From: Maribacter antarcticus DSM 21422
GTDB taxonomy: Bacteria > Bacteroidota > Bacteroidia > Flavobacteriales > Flavobacteriaceae
DNA: 49,329 bases
NCBI RefSeq assembly: GCF_000621125.1
Contig: NZ_JHZC01000022.1
Span: forward strand, 1-49,329
Direction: 5' to 3'
Made by a program: the position numbers and the translations under genes. Positions 17,207 to 25,658 of this stretch are shown piece by piece. The notes below the pieces were generated by a model. That model was given only the letters and a program-made list of their open reading frames with translations. It was not told the origin of the DNA and made no database searches. The first letter of the stretch is position 1, and each line of letters opens with the position of its first letter.

Positions 17207-17382
17207 ATGTGGCATCTACAAGGCAGTCCAATATCCAACAAAATCGATTGCTCAGAAAAGGAGTTTATGCCATTAGTTCCTTATTGGGAAACAGGGACAA
17301 GAAGTCGGAAGAAGTTTTTACCGGGTTTAAGGATGAACTTACGAATTACTCAAAATACAGAGGTAGTGGACTTTCATTGTAG
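17203..17382 (+). other. Small ORF overlapping the relaxase end, possible last gene or frameshifted tail
   Basis: ATG 17203 overlaps the relaxase TGA as ATGA. It encodes 59 residues, with GVYAISSLLGNRDKKSEEVF followed by TGFKDELTNYSKYRGSGLSL, ending 32 bp before an intrinsic terminator. It is basic and looks coding, but I do not recognise it. It is either a translationally coupled small mobilization gene or the relaxase C terminus after a frameshift. Confidence 0.4.
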
Positions 17383-17414
17383 CATATACAAATGTGATTC
17401 CGTTATTGGATTTT

Positions 17415-17433
17415 GCGCAAACGTGCGCTTTTT
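17415..17433 (+). terminator. Intrinsic terminator after mobilization genes
   Basis: GCGCA-AACG-TGCGC followed by TTTTT at 17429-17433, correctly oriented for the plus-strand mobilization operon. Confidence 0.7.
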
Positions 17434-17569
17434 GTGGATAAGGAGAAAAAGAAACTAAAAAAACTTTGGGTTCTCCTTTAGTAAGAGAGATGAGTTTACA
17501 TTGTCAAATACACTTATATTAAACCATATAAAGACAATTTTTAAGCGCAAATTGAGTGCTAATAAAACA

Positions 17570-17599
17570 AGACTTTAGAGGTTTGAAGCTCTAAAGTCT
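17570..17599 (-). terminator. Intrinsic terminator of tRNA-Arg
   Basis: AGACTTTAGAG (17570-17580) and CTCTAAAGTCT (17589-17599) form a perfect 11-bp stem with an 8-nt loop. Read on the minus strand it is followed by TGTTTTATT, and it lies 11 bp downstream of the tRNA 3' end. Confidence 0.75.
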
Positions 17600-17610
17600 A
17601 GTTAATCAAG

Positions 17611-17684
<74 letters not shown>

Positions 17685-17867
17685 ATTTTTTAAATGTGCG
17701 TGCAAATGTATTAAAAATTATACCGCTGTAAAACGAAAATCATTCAAAAGATGGTTTAAAAACCTCTGGTTTGAAATAGTATTAAATGTTTGAAGTCCGT
17801 TTTTAGAATAATATTTAGTGTAGGGTGTTGATAATGTGATAAATACGTGGTTATAGGTCTAAAATAG

Positions 17868-18317
17868 TCAAGAGCGTCCGCTTTCATAATTATCGTAATT
17901 CTCCCAAATTTGGTCTAATACTTTTAAGAAAATGTCAAACTCGTCTTCGCTTATGTTTTCTATGCTTATGGCACGGATGTCTCTTATCAAAGGCATCACA
18001 CGATGCATAAGTTGTTGGCCTTCAGGTGTCATACTAAGCTTAAAGCGTTTTTGGTCATCCCTAAATCGCAACTTCTTTAAAAATCCTTTTTTACATAAAC
18101 CACTGATGACCCTAGAGGTGGTAGCGCGGTTCCTAAAGTTCGTATTGCTGATCTCGGCTTGGGAGGCATCGGTTCCTAATAAATGCACGCGCCGTAAAAT
18201 AACCCACTGCTCTATGGTCAGGTCAATATTATTTTCTGTAAAGGCACTTAGAAATGTACTCTGTACCTTTTTTAAGGTACGATCTAAATAAACACCAAAG
18301 CCTTCTGTTCGATCCAT
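17868..18317 (-). CDS. MarR family transcriptional regulator
   Basis: A 149-residue winged-helix protein with the MarR core: FTENNIDLTIEQWVILRRV, the recognition-helix region NTNFRNRATTSRVISGLCKKG, and the wing FRDDQKRFKLSMTPEGQQL. It is divergent from the tyrosine-degradation cluster, 109 bp from the aminotransferase start, and a 26-bp palindrome lies midway between two candidate promoters. It is therefore most likely the local repressor of that cluster and of itself. MarR regulators usually bind aromatic acids, so homogentisate or 4-hydroxyphenylpyruvate are plausible inducers; this is inference. Confidence 0.88.
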   Translation of the reverse strand: MDRTEGFGVYLDRTLKKVQSTFLSAFTENNIDLTIEQWVILRRVHLLGTDASQAEISNTNFRNRATTSRVISGLCKKGFLKKLRFRDDQKRFKLSMTPEGQQLMHRVMPLIRDIRAISIENISEDEFDIFLKVLDQIWENYDNYESGRS

Positions 18318-18336
18318 AAATTATCGTTTTACGGGG

Positions 18337-18344
18337 CAAAAATA
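18337..18344 (-). promoter_or_regulatory. Candidate -7 promoter element of the marR gene
   Basis: Minus strand TATTTTTG matches TAnnTTTG, 20 bp upstream of the MarR start codon. The operator palindrome lies 14 bp further upstream, covering the expected -33 region. Confidence 0.45.
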
Positions 18345-18358
18345 AGGAGAAAAAACAA

Positions 18359-18384
18359 AATATTGTTGTTGATGCAACAATATT
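18359..18384. promoter_or_regulatory. MarR-type operator palindrome
   Basis: AATATTGTTG (18359-18368) and CAACAATATT (18375-18384) are perfect 10-bp arms with a 6-bp spacer. The site lies between divergent -7 elements at 18344 and 18397, so a bound dimer would cover the -33 region of both promoters. This is the standard architecture for MarR autoregulation. Confidence 0.7.
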
Positions 18385-18396
18385 AAAAATTTGTAG

Positions 18397-18404
18397 TACT
18401 TTTG
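18397..18404 (+). promoter_or_regulatory. Candidate -7 promoter element of the tyrosine cluster
   Basis: TACTTTTG matches TAnnTTTG perfectly and lies 22 bp before the aminotransferase ATG (18427), 12 bp right of the operator palindrome. Confidence 0.55.
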
Positions 18405-18426
18405 GATGGGATAATATATATAATCG

Positions 18427-19539
18427 ATGATTAAAGAGCAGGAAGCAGATAGCACCTTTTTTAAAAGCTATATTTTAGAGGATAGTACGTACAAGGGCGG
18501 AGGTAAAAAGATTGTTCTACCAGAAGGTGTTACGGTTCATAAATTGTCTTCTAATGAAAATCCTTTAGGTTTTTCTGATAAGGTAAAGATGGCCATAGTA
18601 AATGCCACTGAAAACTTAAGTTTATATCCTGATAATACAGATGCTAGATTGCGAGCCGCATTGGTGAAAGATTTTAGTAACGAACTTTCTACTGATCATT
18701 TTGTAACCGCGAATAGCGGGTCGGAAATCATCGATATTATTTCGAAAGTATTTTTGTCCGAGGGGGATGAAATTATTGTTTCGCAACCTTGTTTTTTACC
18801 CTATACCGCATTTACCAGATGGATGGGCGCAACCGCCATAAACGTTCCCATGACTACGGATTATGATTATGATTTAGATGGAATTTTAAGTGCAATATCC
18901 AAAAAAACAAAATTAATTTTCTTGGCATCGCCAAATAATCCTTCTGGAAACTATATTCCGCAGGATGCTTTAGAAAATTTTTTATCCAAGTTGCCTACCC
19001 ATGTAATCGTTGTGTACGATGAGGTATACCGTCATTTTGCAGAAGCAACTGATTATACTTCTGCGCTACCTTTTGTGAACAAGGGATATAATATTATTGC
19101 TGTCAATAGCTTTTCTAAAACCTATGGTTTAGCCGGTTTACGAGTGGGTTATTGTTATGCCTCATTAAAGCTTAGTAACTACATGAGAAAGGTATGTAAG
19201 CCTTTTTTGCTGTCTTCTTTGGCTCTAGAAGGTGCTATTGCGGCCTTGGAGGATACCCATTTTGTAGAACGCACCGTACGCTTAGTAAGGACAGAACGTG
19301 CTTATGTATTGAATGGATTACAAGAATTAGGGATTACCCACTGGCCTACCCAAGGTAATTTTGTATTAATAGACCCACCGATAGCGGATTTGGAATTTAC
19401 TGCCTTGATGGAACAACAGGGAATTATGGTGAGGCCTGTTGGTGTTTTTGGCGCTCCGGGAAAGGTGCGTATTTCCTTTGGTGTACGCGAAGCAAATACC
19501 GCCATGTTAGCCGCCATTAAATCGTTGTTAAACAGCTAG
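18427..19539 (+). CDS. Class I/II PLP aminotransferase, HisC-like (probable aromatic/tyrosine aminotransferase)
   Basis: A 370-residue fold type I aminotransferase of the histidinol-phosphate aminotransferase group. Visible are KLSSNENPLGFS (N terminus), SPNNPSGNYIP (substrate/PLP), VVYDEVYRHF (PLP-binding Asp198 and Tyr201), the Schiff-base Lys231 in NSFSKTYGLAGLRVGY, and a C-terminal Arg in KVRISFG. HisC-like enzymes also accept phenylalanine and tyrosine. Being the first gene before hppD, hmgA and fahA and divergent from the MarR gene, it most likely makes 4-hydroxyphenylpyruvate from tyrosine. No other his gene is nearby, so biosynthetic HisC is unlikely. Confidence 0.85.
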   Translation: MIKEQEADSTFFKSYILEDSTYKGGGKKIVLPEGVTVHKLSSNENPLGFSDKVKMAIVNATENLSLYPDNTDARLRAALVKDFSNELSTDHFVTANSGSEIIDIISKVFLSEGDEIIVSQPCFLPYTAFTRWMGATAINVPMTTDYDYDLDGILSAISKKTKLIFLASPNNPSGNYIPQDALENFLSKLPTHVIVVYDEVYRHFAEATDYTSALPFVNKGYNIIAVNSFSKTYGLAGLRVGYCYASLKLSNYMRKVCKPFLLSSLALEGAIAALEDTHFVERTVRLVRTERAYVLNGLQELGITHWPTQGNFVLIDPPIADLEFTALMEQQGIMVRPVGVFGAPGKVRISFGVREANTAMLAAIKSLLNS

Positions 19540-19606
19540 TAAATCAGGAATTATTATATATTTTTAATAACTATGTTGCGAAGGCAATACTAAAGAAATA
19601 AGAAAG

Positions 19607-20740
19607 ATGGATACTTCAACTTTACCAAAACTACACGAAAACGCTAAGGATTTTATGCCTATAAATGGCACTGATTATTTGGAGCTTTATGTTAGTAATT
19701 CTAAACAAGCAGCGCATTTTTATAAAACTGCTTTTGGATTTCAATCGCTAGCCTATGCTGGGTTGGAAACCGGACTTAAGGATAGGGAAAGCTATGTAGT
19801 TGGCCAAGATAAGATTCGCTTGGTGCTAACGTCTCCCTTAAAAAGTGGAACGGAAATTGGTAAACATATAGACAATCACGGAGATGGGGTAAAAGTGGTT
19901 GCCCTTTGGGTAGACGATGCTACTTATGCCTATAATACAGCTATGGAGAAGGGAGCCAAATCCTATATGGAGCCAAGAACTGATGAAGATACCGATGGTG
20001 CTGTTGTGCGTTCGGGAATTCATACGTACGGTGAAACAGTCCATATTTTTGTAGAACGTAAGGACTACAATGGAACTTTTTTACCGGGGTATAGGAAATG
20101 GGAAACTCCTGACTATAATCCAACATCGACGGGTCTAAAATTTGTGGATCATATGGTGGGTAATGTGGGTTGGAACAGAATGAACGAATGGGTAGATTTC
20201 TATTCAGATGTTTTAGGTTTTACACAAATACTTTCTTTTGATGATAAGGATATTTCCACCGATTTTACGGCACTAATGAGCAAGGTAATGAGTAATGGAA
20301 ACGGAAGAATTAAGTTTCCAATTAACGAGCCTGCCGAAGGAAAGAAAAAATCTCAAGTAGAGGAATATCTCGATTTTTATGAAGGCGAAGGAATTCAACA
20401 TATTGCAGTAGCTACTGACGATATCATACAAACGGTAAGGGATTTAAAGAGTAGAGGAATAGAGTTTTTGAAAGTCCCGGATACGTATTATGATGTAGTG
20501 CTTGACCGTGTTGGAAAGATTGATGAAGATCTTGCTCCGTTAAAGGAGTTAGGTATTCTGGTCGATCGTGATGATGAAGGTTACTTATTACAGATTTTTA
20601 CAAGACCCGTAGAACCAAGACCTACCATGTTCTTCGAAATTATTCAAAGAAAAGGGGCACAGTCCTTTGGAAAAGGTAACTTTAAAGCACTCTTTGAAGC
20701 TATCGAGCGCGAGCAAGAGCTCAGAGGTACATTGCATTAA
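19607..20740 (+). CDS. hppD: 4-hydroxyphenylpyruvate dioxygenase
   Basis: A 377-residue Fe(II) dioxygenase with two vicinal-oxygen-chelate domains, converting 4-hydroxyphenylpyruvate to homogentisate with CO2 release. The iron ligands are placed: His182 (KFVDHMVGNV), His265 (EGIQHIAVATDDI) and Glu344 (PTMFFEIIQRKG). The C-terminal gating helix SFGKGNFKALFEAIEREQ is present. It lies 67 bp after the aminotransferase and 74 bp before hmgA, with a hairpin in the second gap. Confidence 0.96.
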   Translation: MDTSTLPKLHENAKDFMPINGTDYLELYVSNSKQAAHFYKTAFGFQSLAYAGLETGLKDRESYVVGQDKIRLVLTSPLKSGTEIGKHIDNHGDGVKVVALWVDDATYAYNTAMEKGAKSYMEPRTDEDTDGAVVRSGIHTYGETVHIFVERKDYNGTFLPGYRKWETPDYNPTSTGLKFVDHMVGNVGWNRMNEWVDFYSDVLGFTQILSFDDKDISTDFTALMSKVMSNGNGRIKFPINEPAEGKKKSQVEEYLDFYEGEGIQHIAVATDDIIQTVRDLKSRGIEFLKVPDTYYDVVLDRVGKIDEDLAPLKELGILVDRDDEGYLLQIFTRPVEPRPTMFFEIIQRKGAQSFGKGNFKALFEAIEREQELRGTLH

Positions 20741-20749
20741 CTAGTTAAA

Positions 20750-20791
20750 GGTTCAGCGTTAAGGATAATCTAAAATTTTTAACGCTGAACC
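20750..20791. promoter_or_regulatory. Intercistronic 13-bp inverted repeat between hppD and hmgA
   Basis: GGTTCAGCGTTAA (20750-20762) and TTAACGCTGAACC (20779-20791) pair perfectly around a 16-nt A/T-rich spacer; with a one-base bulge the stem extends by GTTAA/TTAAC. It fills most of the 74-bp gap. There is no T run, so it is more likely an mRNA-stabilising hairpin or protein-binding site than a terminator. Confidence 0.6.
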
Positions 20792-20814
20792 CCTTAACCC
20801 ATACCCTTAAAAAA

Positions 20815-21978
20815 ATGCCTATATATCATAAGTTAGGAAAGTTTCCGCAAAAGCGGCACACCCAGTTTGAGAAGCCAGATGGTAGCTTATATTATGAGCA
20901 GCTTTTTGGAACTATCGGTTTTGACGGTATGTCTTCTTTACTCTATCATGTACACAGGCCTACACAGGTAAAAGAAATAGGTAAGGCTATAGATATGACC
21001 CCAAAAATTGCGGTGGCTAAGAATATAGCCTCTCGTAAGCTGGTTGGGTTTGATGTAGCACCAAAAGACGATTTTTTAGAAGCTCGGGAACCTATGATGG
21101 TCAATAGCGATGTGCTTATTGGTCTAGCCGCTCCTAGAAAGTCGATTACGGATTATTTTTATAAAAACGCGGATGCGGATGAGATGCTGTTCATTCATAA
21201 AGGAACAGGTACCTTAAAAACATTCTTAGGGAATATCCCTTTTGAATATGGGGACTACTTGATTATTCCCCGAGGGATGATTTATCAGATGGAATTTGAT
21301 ACCGAAGAGAACCGCATTTTGTATGCCGAGTCTTCAAGTCCTATTTACACCCCAAAGCGTTACCGCAATTATTTTGGACAGTTGTTAGAACATTCTCCGT
21401 TCTGTGAACGAGATTACAAGCTACCCCAAGATTTACAAACACACGACGAAAAGGGCGAGTTTGTAATGAAAATAAAGAAACAAGGGATGCTGCACCATTT
21501 GGTCTATGCTACACATCCTTTTGATGTTGTAGGATGGGATGGCTATAATTTTCCTTACGGTTTTTCAATTCATAATTTTGAGCCTATTACAGGCCGTGTA
21601 CATCAACCGCCACCAGTGCATCAGACTTTTGAAACAAGTGCTTTTGTCATTTGTTCCTTCTGTCCAAGGATGTACGATTACCACCCAAAATCGATTCCTG
21701 CGCCGTATAACCATTCCAATATAGATTCCGATGAAATGCTCTACTATGTAGATGGTGATTTTATGAGCAGAACGGGTATTGGACCAGGATATATCTCTCT
21801 GCATCCTTCCGGTATTCCACACGGGCCGCACCCAGGAACCTATGAGGCAAGTATTGGAAAAACAAAGACAGAGGAATTAGCGGTGATGATAGATACGTTT
21901 AAGCCCTTACAACTCACTGAAAATGCCATGAAAATTGATGATGGTAAATATTTTTCTTCTTGGTTGGATAAAGAATAA
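20815..21978 (+). CDS. hmgA: Homogentisate 1,2-dioxygenase
   Basis: A 387-residue cupin-fold Fe(II) dioxygenase that opens the homogentisate ring to maleylacetoacetate. The Fe-binding region is visible as PAPYNHSNIDSDEML (His300, Glu307) and HPSGIPHGPHPG (His336). The cupin core segments EMLFIHKGTGTL and YGDYLIIPRGMIYQM are also present. It is shorter than the animal and proteobacterial enzymes (about 430-445 residues), as usual for the Bacteroidota form. Third gene of the tyrosine cluster. Confidence 0.93.
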   Translation: MPIYHKLGKFPQKRHTQFEKPDGSLYYEQLFGTIGFDGMSSLLYHVHRPTQVKEIGKAIDMTPKIAVAKNIASRKLVGFDVAPKDDFLEAREPMMVNSDVLIGLAAPRKSITDYFYKNADADEMLFIHKGTGTLKTFLGNIPFEYGDYLIIPRGMIYQMEFDTEENRILYAESSSPIYTPKRYRNYFGQLLEHSPFCERDYKLPQDLQTHDEKGEFVMKIKKQGMLHHLVYATHPFDVVGWDGYNFPYGFSIHNFEPITGRVHQPPPVHQTFETSAFVICSFCPRMYDYHPKSIPAPYNHSNIDSDEMLYYVDGDFMSRTGIGPGYISLHPSGIPHGPHPGTYEASIGKTKTEELAVMIDTFKPLQLTENAMKIDDGKYFSSWLDKE

Positions 21979-22064
21979 AAAGCCGTTTATAGCAATTATA
22001 ATACACAGCTTTTGCAAATCAACATAGCATGTTGAAAGCTCATTAGTTGTACTAACTTTATTTT

Positions 22065-23303
22065 ATGAAAAAACTTACATCTTGGCTGGACATTCCTGCC
22101 GATTCGGATTTTAGTATACACAATCTTCCTTTTGGAATCTTTTCAAAGAAAAAGAAAGGAAAAACAAGAGCGGGCATCGCCATAGGAAATCAGATTGTGG
22201 ATTTGGCTGCCCTAGCAGAAGCGGAATTGATAGACGTTTCCCCTTTTGTTTTTAGGCAATCTACCTTGAACGATTTTATCGCCTTGGGAAAGAAAGTAAC
22301 GAACAAAGTGCGTTTGGATGTACAACGTTTGTTAGTGGAGGCCGATTCTCCGTTGCAGAAAAAACAGGAAATTCTAATTTTACAGGCCGATGTTCAAATG
22401 CATCTTCCTATTCATATTGGCGATTATACTGATTTCTATTCCAGCATAGAGCATGCTACCAACGTAGGTAAAATGTTCCGTGACCCTGAGAATGCACTTT
22501 TGCCTAATTGGAAGCATATTCCTGTTGGGTATCACGGTAGGGCTTCATCTATTGTAGTAAGCGGTACACCTATTAGAAGGCCAAAGGGGCAGGTAATGCC
22601 AAAGGATGCCACAGCGCCTGTCTTTAAACCTTCTGAAAGATTGGATTTTGAACTGGAAATGGGTTTTATAACAGGGAAGAATACGCAATTAGGGGATAGT
22701 GTCTCCACGACTGATGCTGCCGATTATATTTTTGGTTTGGTGCTGTTCAACGACTGGTCTGCACGAGACATTCAGAAATGGGAGTATGTGCCTTTAGGCC
22801 CGTTTTTGGGTAAAAGTTTTGGGTCCTCTATGTCGCCATGGATTGTGACACTAGAGGCTTTGGAACCCTTTAAGGTGGCCGGGCCAAAGCAAGACCCTAA
22901 AGTGTTGCCTTATCTGAAGTATACCGGTAAAAATAATTACGATATTCAGCTAGAAGTAGCCTTGCAGCCAGAAAATTCAGTAGCGCATACCGTTAGTAAC
23001 TCCAATTTAAAGTACATGTATTGGAATATGAGACAGCAGTTGGCGCACCACACTATAAACGGGTGTAATATAAACGTTGGCGATGTTATGGCTTCCGGCA
23101 CCATTTCCGGCAAGGACGAAAGTTCCTATGGATCTATGCTTGAAATTTCTTGGGGTGGTAGTAAGCCGGTAACCTTAAAAGACGGCAGTACACGTACCTT
23201 TATAGAAGACAACGATACCGTAATTATGCGAGGATTTGCAGAAAAAGACGGAATTAAAGTTGGTTTTGGGGAAGTGAGTGGGACCATTTTACCAAGCGAT
23301 TAA
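22065..23303 (+). CDS. fahA: Fumarylacetoacetase
   Basis: A 412-residue hydrolase that splits fumarylacetoacetate into fumarate and acetoacetate, the last step of tyrosine degradation. The Ca/Mg ligands fit the family: Asp123 (YTDFYSSIEHA), Glu196 and Glu198 (LDFELEMGF), Asp230 (FNDWSARDIQKWEY), and the catalytic Lys250 (GPFLGKSFG). No maleylacetoacetate isomerase gene was seen in the cluster; it must be elsewhere or non-enzymatic. The 86-bp gap after hmgA could hold an internal promoter. Confidence 0.96.
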   Translation: MKKLTSWLDIPADSDFSIHNLPFGIFSKKKKGKTRAGIAIGNQIVDLAALAEAELIDVSPFVFRQSTLNDFIALGKKVTNKVRLDVQRLLVEADSPLQKKQEILILQADVQMHLPIHIGDYTDFYSSIEHATNVGKMFRDPENALLPNWKHIPVGYHGRASSIVVSGTPIRRPKGQVMPKDATAPVFKPSERLDFELEMGFITGKNTQLGDSVSTTDAADYIFGLVLFNDWSARDIQKWEYVPLGPFLGKSFGSSMSPWIVTLEALEPFKVAGPKQDPKVLPYLKYTGKNNYDIQLEVALQPENSVAHTVSNSNLKYMYWNMRQQLAHHTINGCNINVGDVMASGTISGKDESSYGSMLEISWGGSKPVTLKDGSTRTFIEDNDTVIMRGFAEKDGIKVGFGEVSGTILPSD

Positions 23304-23317
23304 TCCATAAAACATAG

Positions 23318-24217
23318 ATGAATAAAAAAGTAAAAACCATATCTCCTTCGGATATTTCACAGCCAGAACTGCATGCCTATTTATTGTCTGCCGTAGCTCC
23401 AAGACCTATTTGTTTTGCAAGTACTGTGGATAAAGACGGCAACGTGAATTTGAGTCCCTTTAGTTTTTTTAATGTATTTAGTTCCAACCCGCCCGTGCTT
23501 ATCTTTTCTCCTGCTCGTAGTGGAAGGGATGGGAGCATGAAGCATACGCATCAAAATGTCTTGGAAGTTCCGGAGGTGGTTATCAATATCGTAAACTACC
23601 CTATGGTAGAGCAGATGTCGCTTTCCAGTACAGCCTATGATAAAGGAGTAAATGAATTTGAAAAAACAGGATTTACACAAGTAAAGAGTGATGTTGTTGC
23701 CCCACCAAGAGTAGGGGAAGCCCCAGTTGCTATGGAGTGTACGGTTACCCAAGTAATTCCTTTGGCGGATGCGCCTGGTGCCGGAAATCTAATTCTGGCG
23801 AAAGTAGAGCGTATGCATATCCAAGAAGAATATCTTGATGCTGACGGACAATTAGATACTCAAAAGCTAGATTTGGTGGGCCGTATGGGTGGCAGTTGGT
23901 ACACCCGTTCTAGTGGTGATTCCCTTTTTGAAATCCCAAAACCAGTACGCAATAAAGGCATTGGCGTAGACAGGCTGCCAACAGCTGTTGTAAACAGCGC
24001 TGTACTTACCGGAAACAATCTTGGCCGATTGGGTAATTTGGAAAATATACCTACTGCCGCTGAAATGGAGGCAATTCGTACTGATGATGCGGTCGTAATG
24101 ATTCTCTCGGAAACTAATGCAGCTGAATTAGTTACAAAAGTCCACCAACTCGCTCAAAAATGGTTAGAAGAAGGTAAAACACAAGAGGCTTTGGCTTTGT
24201 TGTTTAGTTATGAATAA
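23318..24217 (+). CDS. Flavin reductase-like FMN-binding split-barrel protein
   Basis: A 299-residue protein of the DIM6/NTAB flavin reductase family. The FMN-binding segment APRPICFASTVDKDGNVNLS and then NLSPFSFFNVFSSNPPVLIF are diagnostic. The C-terminal extension of about 90 residues is common in the Bacteroidota version. It follows fahA by 14 bp, so it is the last gene of the tyrosine operon; its precise role there is unknown (it may supply reduced FMN or act on a side product). Its last 14 bp overlap the convergent AKR-RidA gene. Confidence 0.85.
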   Translation: MNKKVKTISPSDISQPELHAYLLSAVAPRPICFASTVDKDGNVNLSPFSFFNVFSSNPPVLIFSPARSGRDGSMKHTHQNVLEVPEVVINIVNYPMVEQMSLSSTAYDKGVNEFEKTGFTQVKSDVVAPPRVGEAPVAMECTVTQVIPLADAPGAGNLILAKVERMHIQEEYLDADGQLDTQKLDLVGRMGGSWYTRSSGDSLFEIPKPVRNKGIGVDRLPTAVVNSAVLTGNNLGRLGNLENIPTAAEMEAIRTDDAVVMILSETNAAELVTKVHQLAQKWLEEGKTQEALALLFSYE

Positions 24218-25655
24218 AGGCTTCGGCTTCGATTTCGACCAAATAACCGTCCCCAACAAGCTTCGCTTCTACTAAGGTATTCGCAGGATTAATTCCGTTA
24301 AAGCGTTCGCCGTGTGCCCGTGCAATAGGTTCCCAATCTTCTATATTGTGGACAAAGATTCGTGTACGCACAACGCTTTCCAAGGTGGTCTCAAAAGTTT
24401 GTAATACCGCTTCTATTTTGTCAATCACAAAGTGGGTCTGCGCAGCGGCATCAGTACCTCCAATCATCATGGCGCCATGCGTAGCAGTAGTCCCGGAGAT
24501 ATGAATGCGATTCCCTTCTTTTATGGCACGGCAGTATCCAGCATAAGACTCCCATTCGGTTCCACTAAAAATCTGTTGCCTCGTGTCACTAACTTGTTTA
24601 ATTGTAAAAGGCTTGGGGATGTTCTGTAGGTGATGGCTTAAATCACCAGAAGCTGTTAGAAAAGGAGGTTTCCTATATTCATCACCGCAGTTACCAGGAA
24701 TAAGGAGTAGTTTCTTTTGAGCTTCTTTTATGGTATTATTATCCTCAGGGCTCAAATTAATCTGTAGTATTTTTTTATTATCGACGATGTGATTTCGTTC
24801 TCCTAATCTGGCGCCCACAATAACGGCTGCTACATTCGGGTTTTCTAAAATATATCGGCTAGCTATATTTGCTATAGAAACACCATGTTTATCAGCTACT
24901 TTTTTTACTGATTTAAGAAGATTTTGATAGTGTTTCCATCCGCCTGCGGCATCTATAAAGCGTTTGTATTTCATCTGCGACCATGTAGTAAGGTCTCCTT
25001 CGGAGGGTTCTTTTTTATCAAACCATTTATCTGTCAAAAACCCACCTGCCAAGGTGCCGAACGCAAATAACTTCACCTTGTATTCTGAGCAAACGGCACT
25101 CATTTCAGCGTTTGCCCTTTGGTCCAAAAGGGAATAGCAAATTTGATTACTCACAATAGGAATCCCACTAGCACAGGCAACTCGTAGATGGGCAGCATCA
25201 AAATTTGTGACACCGATATGTTTTATAAGACCTTCTCCCTGTAATTTTTTTAGATGGAAAAGACCATCTAGCCAGCTTGGGTCGGGATAGTTCCACGCAT
25301 GGAATTGCATGAGGTCAATACGGGTTTGTTGCATACGACCCAATGCCGTCTGGGTAGCTTTTCGAACATCATCCAGTGAGATTTTACCGGGTTCCGGTAC
25401 CCATTTCGTAAATAACTGTACCTTGTTACCTAGCGGATTATTATTCTTAAACGTACCCGTAATTATCTCGCTAGAGCCGTAATGATCGGCCATATCAAAA
25501 GTGGTGAAGCCTGCGGCTACATAAGGTTCCATATGATTTGCAGTAGTTGTAGGGTCCAAGGTTTTACCATCTCTTTCCATATCGGCAATTTGCCATAGTC
25601 CTGTAATAATTCTGGAGATTTCTAAACCTTCTGCAAGTTGAATTTTTTCTTTCAT
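24204..25655 (-). CDS. Aldo/keto reductase-RidA fusion protein
   Basis: A 483-residue two-domain protein. Residues 1-330 are an NAD(P)H aldo/keto reductase with the tetrad Asp54 and Tyr59 (TFDMADHYGSSE), Lys84 (LFTKW) and His119 (LMQFHAW). Residues about 360-483 are a RidA/YjgF domain (GNRIHISGTTATHGAM to GDGYLVEIEAEAF). In the RidA part the catalytic Arg (PAR-S in canonical RidA) is replaced by Asn459 (NPANTLVEAKL), so imine deaminase activity is doubtful. It is the first gene of an operon with the APC permease (3-bp gap). The pairing suggests reduction of a carbonyl or imine arising from an imported amine or amino acid; inference. Confidence 0.88.
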   Translation of the reverse strand: MKEKIQLAEGLEISRIITGLWQIADMERDGKTLDPTTTANHMEPYVAAGFTTFDMADHYGSSEIITGTFKNNNPLGNKVQLFTKWVPEPGKISLDDVRKATQTALGRMQQTRIDLMQFHAWNYPDPSWLDGLFHLKKLQGEGLIKHIGVTNFDAAHLRVACASGIPIVSNQICYSLLDQRANAEMSAVCSEYKVKLFAFGTLAGGFLTDKWFDKKEPSEGDLTTWSQMKYKRFIDAAGGWKHYQNLLKSVKKVADKHGVSIANIASRYILENPNVAAVIVGARLGERNHIVDNKKILQINLSPEDNNTIKEAQKKLLLIPGNCGDEYRKPPFLTASGDLSHHLQNIPKPFTIKQVSDTRQQIFSGTEWESYAGYCRAIKEGNRIHISGTTATHGAMMIGGTDAAAQTHFVIDKIEAVLQTFETTLESVVRTRIFVHNIEDWEPIARAHGERFNGINPANTLVEAKLVGDGYLVEIEAEAFIHN

Positions 25656-25658
25656 GTC

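Noticed and set aside
13638..17610. Duplicate of the tRNA-Arg 3' end as a left attachment site
   Set aside because: I looked for a second copy of the T-arm and acceptor sequence left of the mobilization genes and did not see one.
18427..19539. Biosynthetic histidinol-phosphate aminotransferase (hisC)
   Set aside because: Sequence is HisC-like, but it heads the tyrosine-degradation cluster and no other histidine gene is near, so a catabolic aromatic aminotransferase is more likely.
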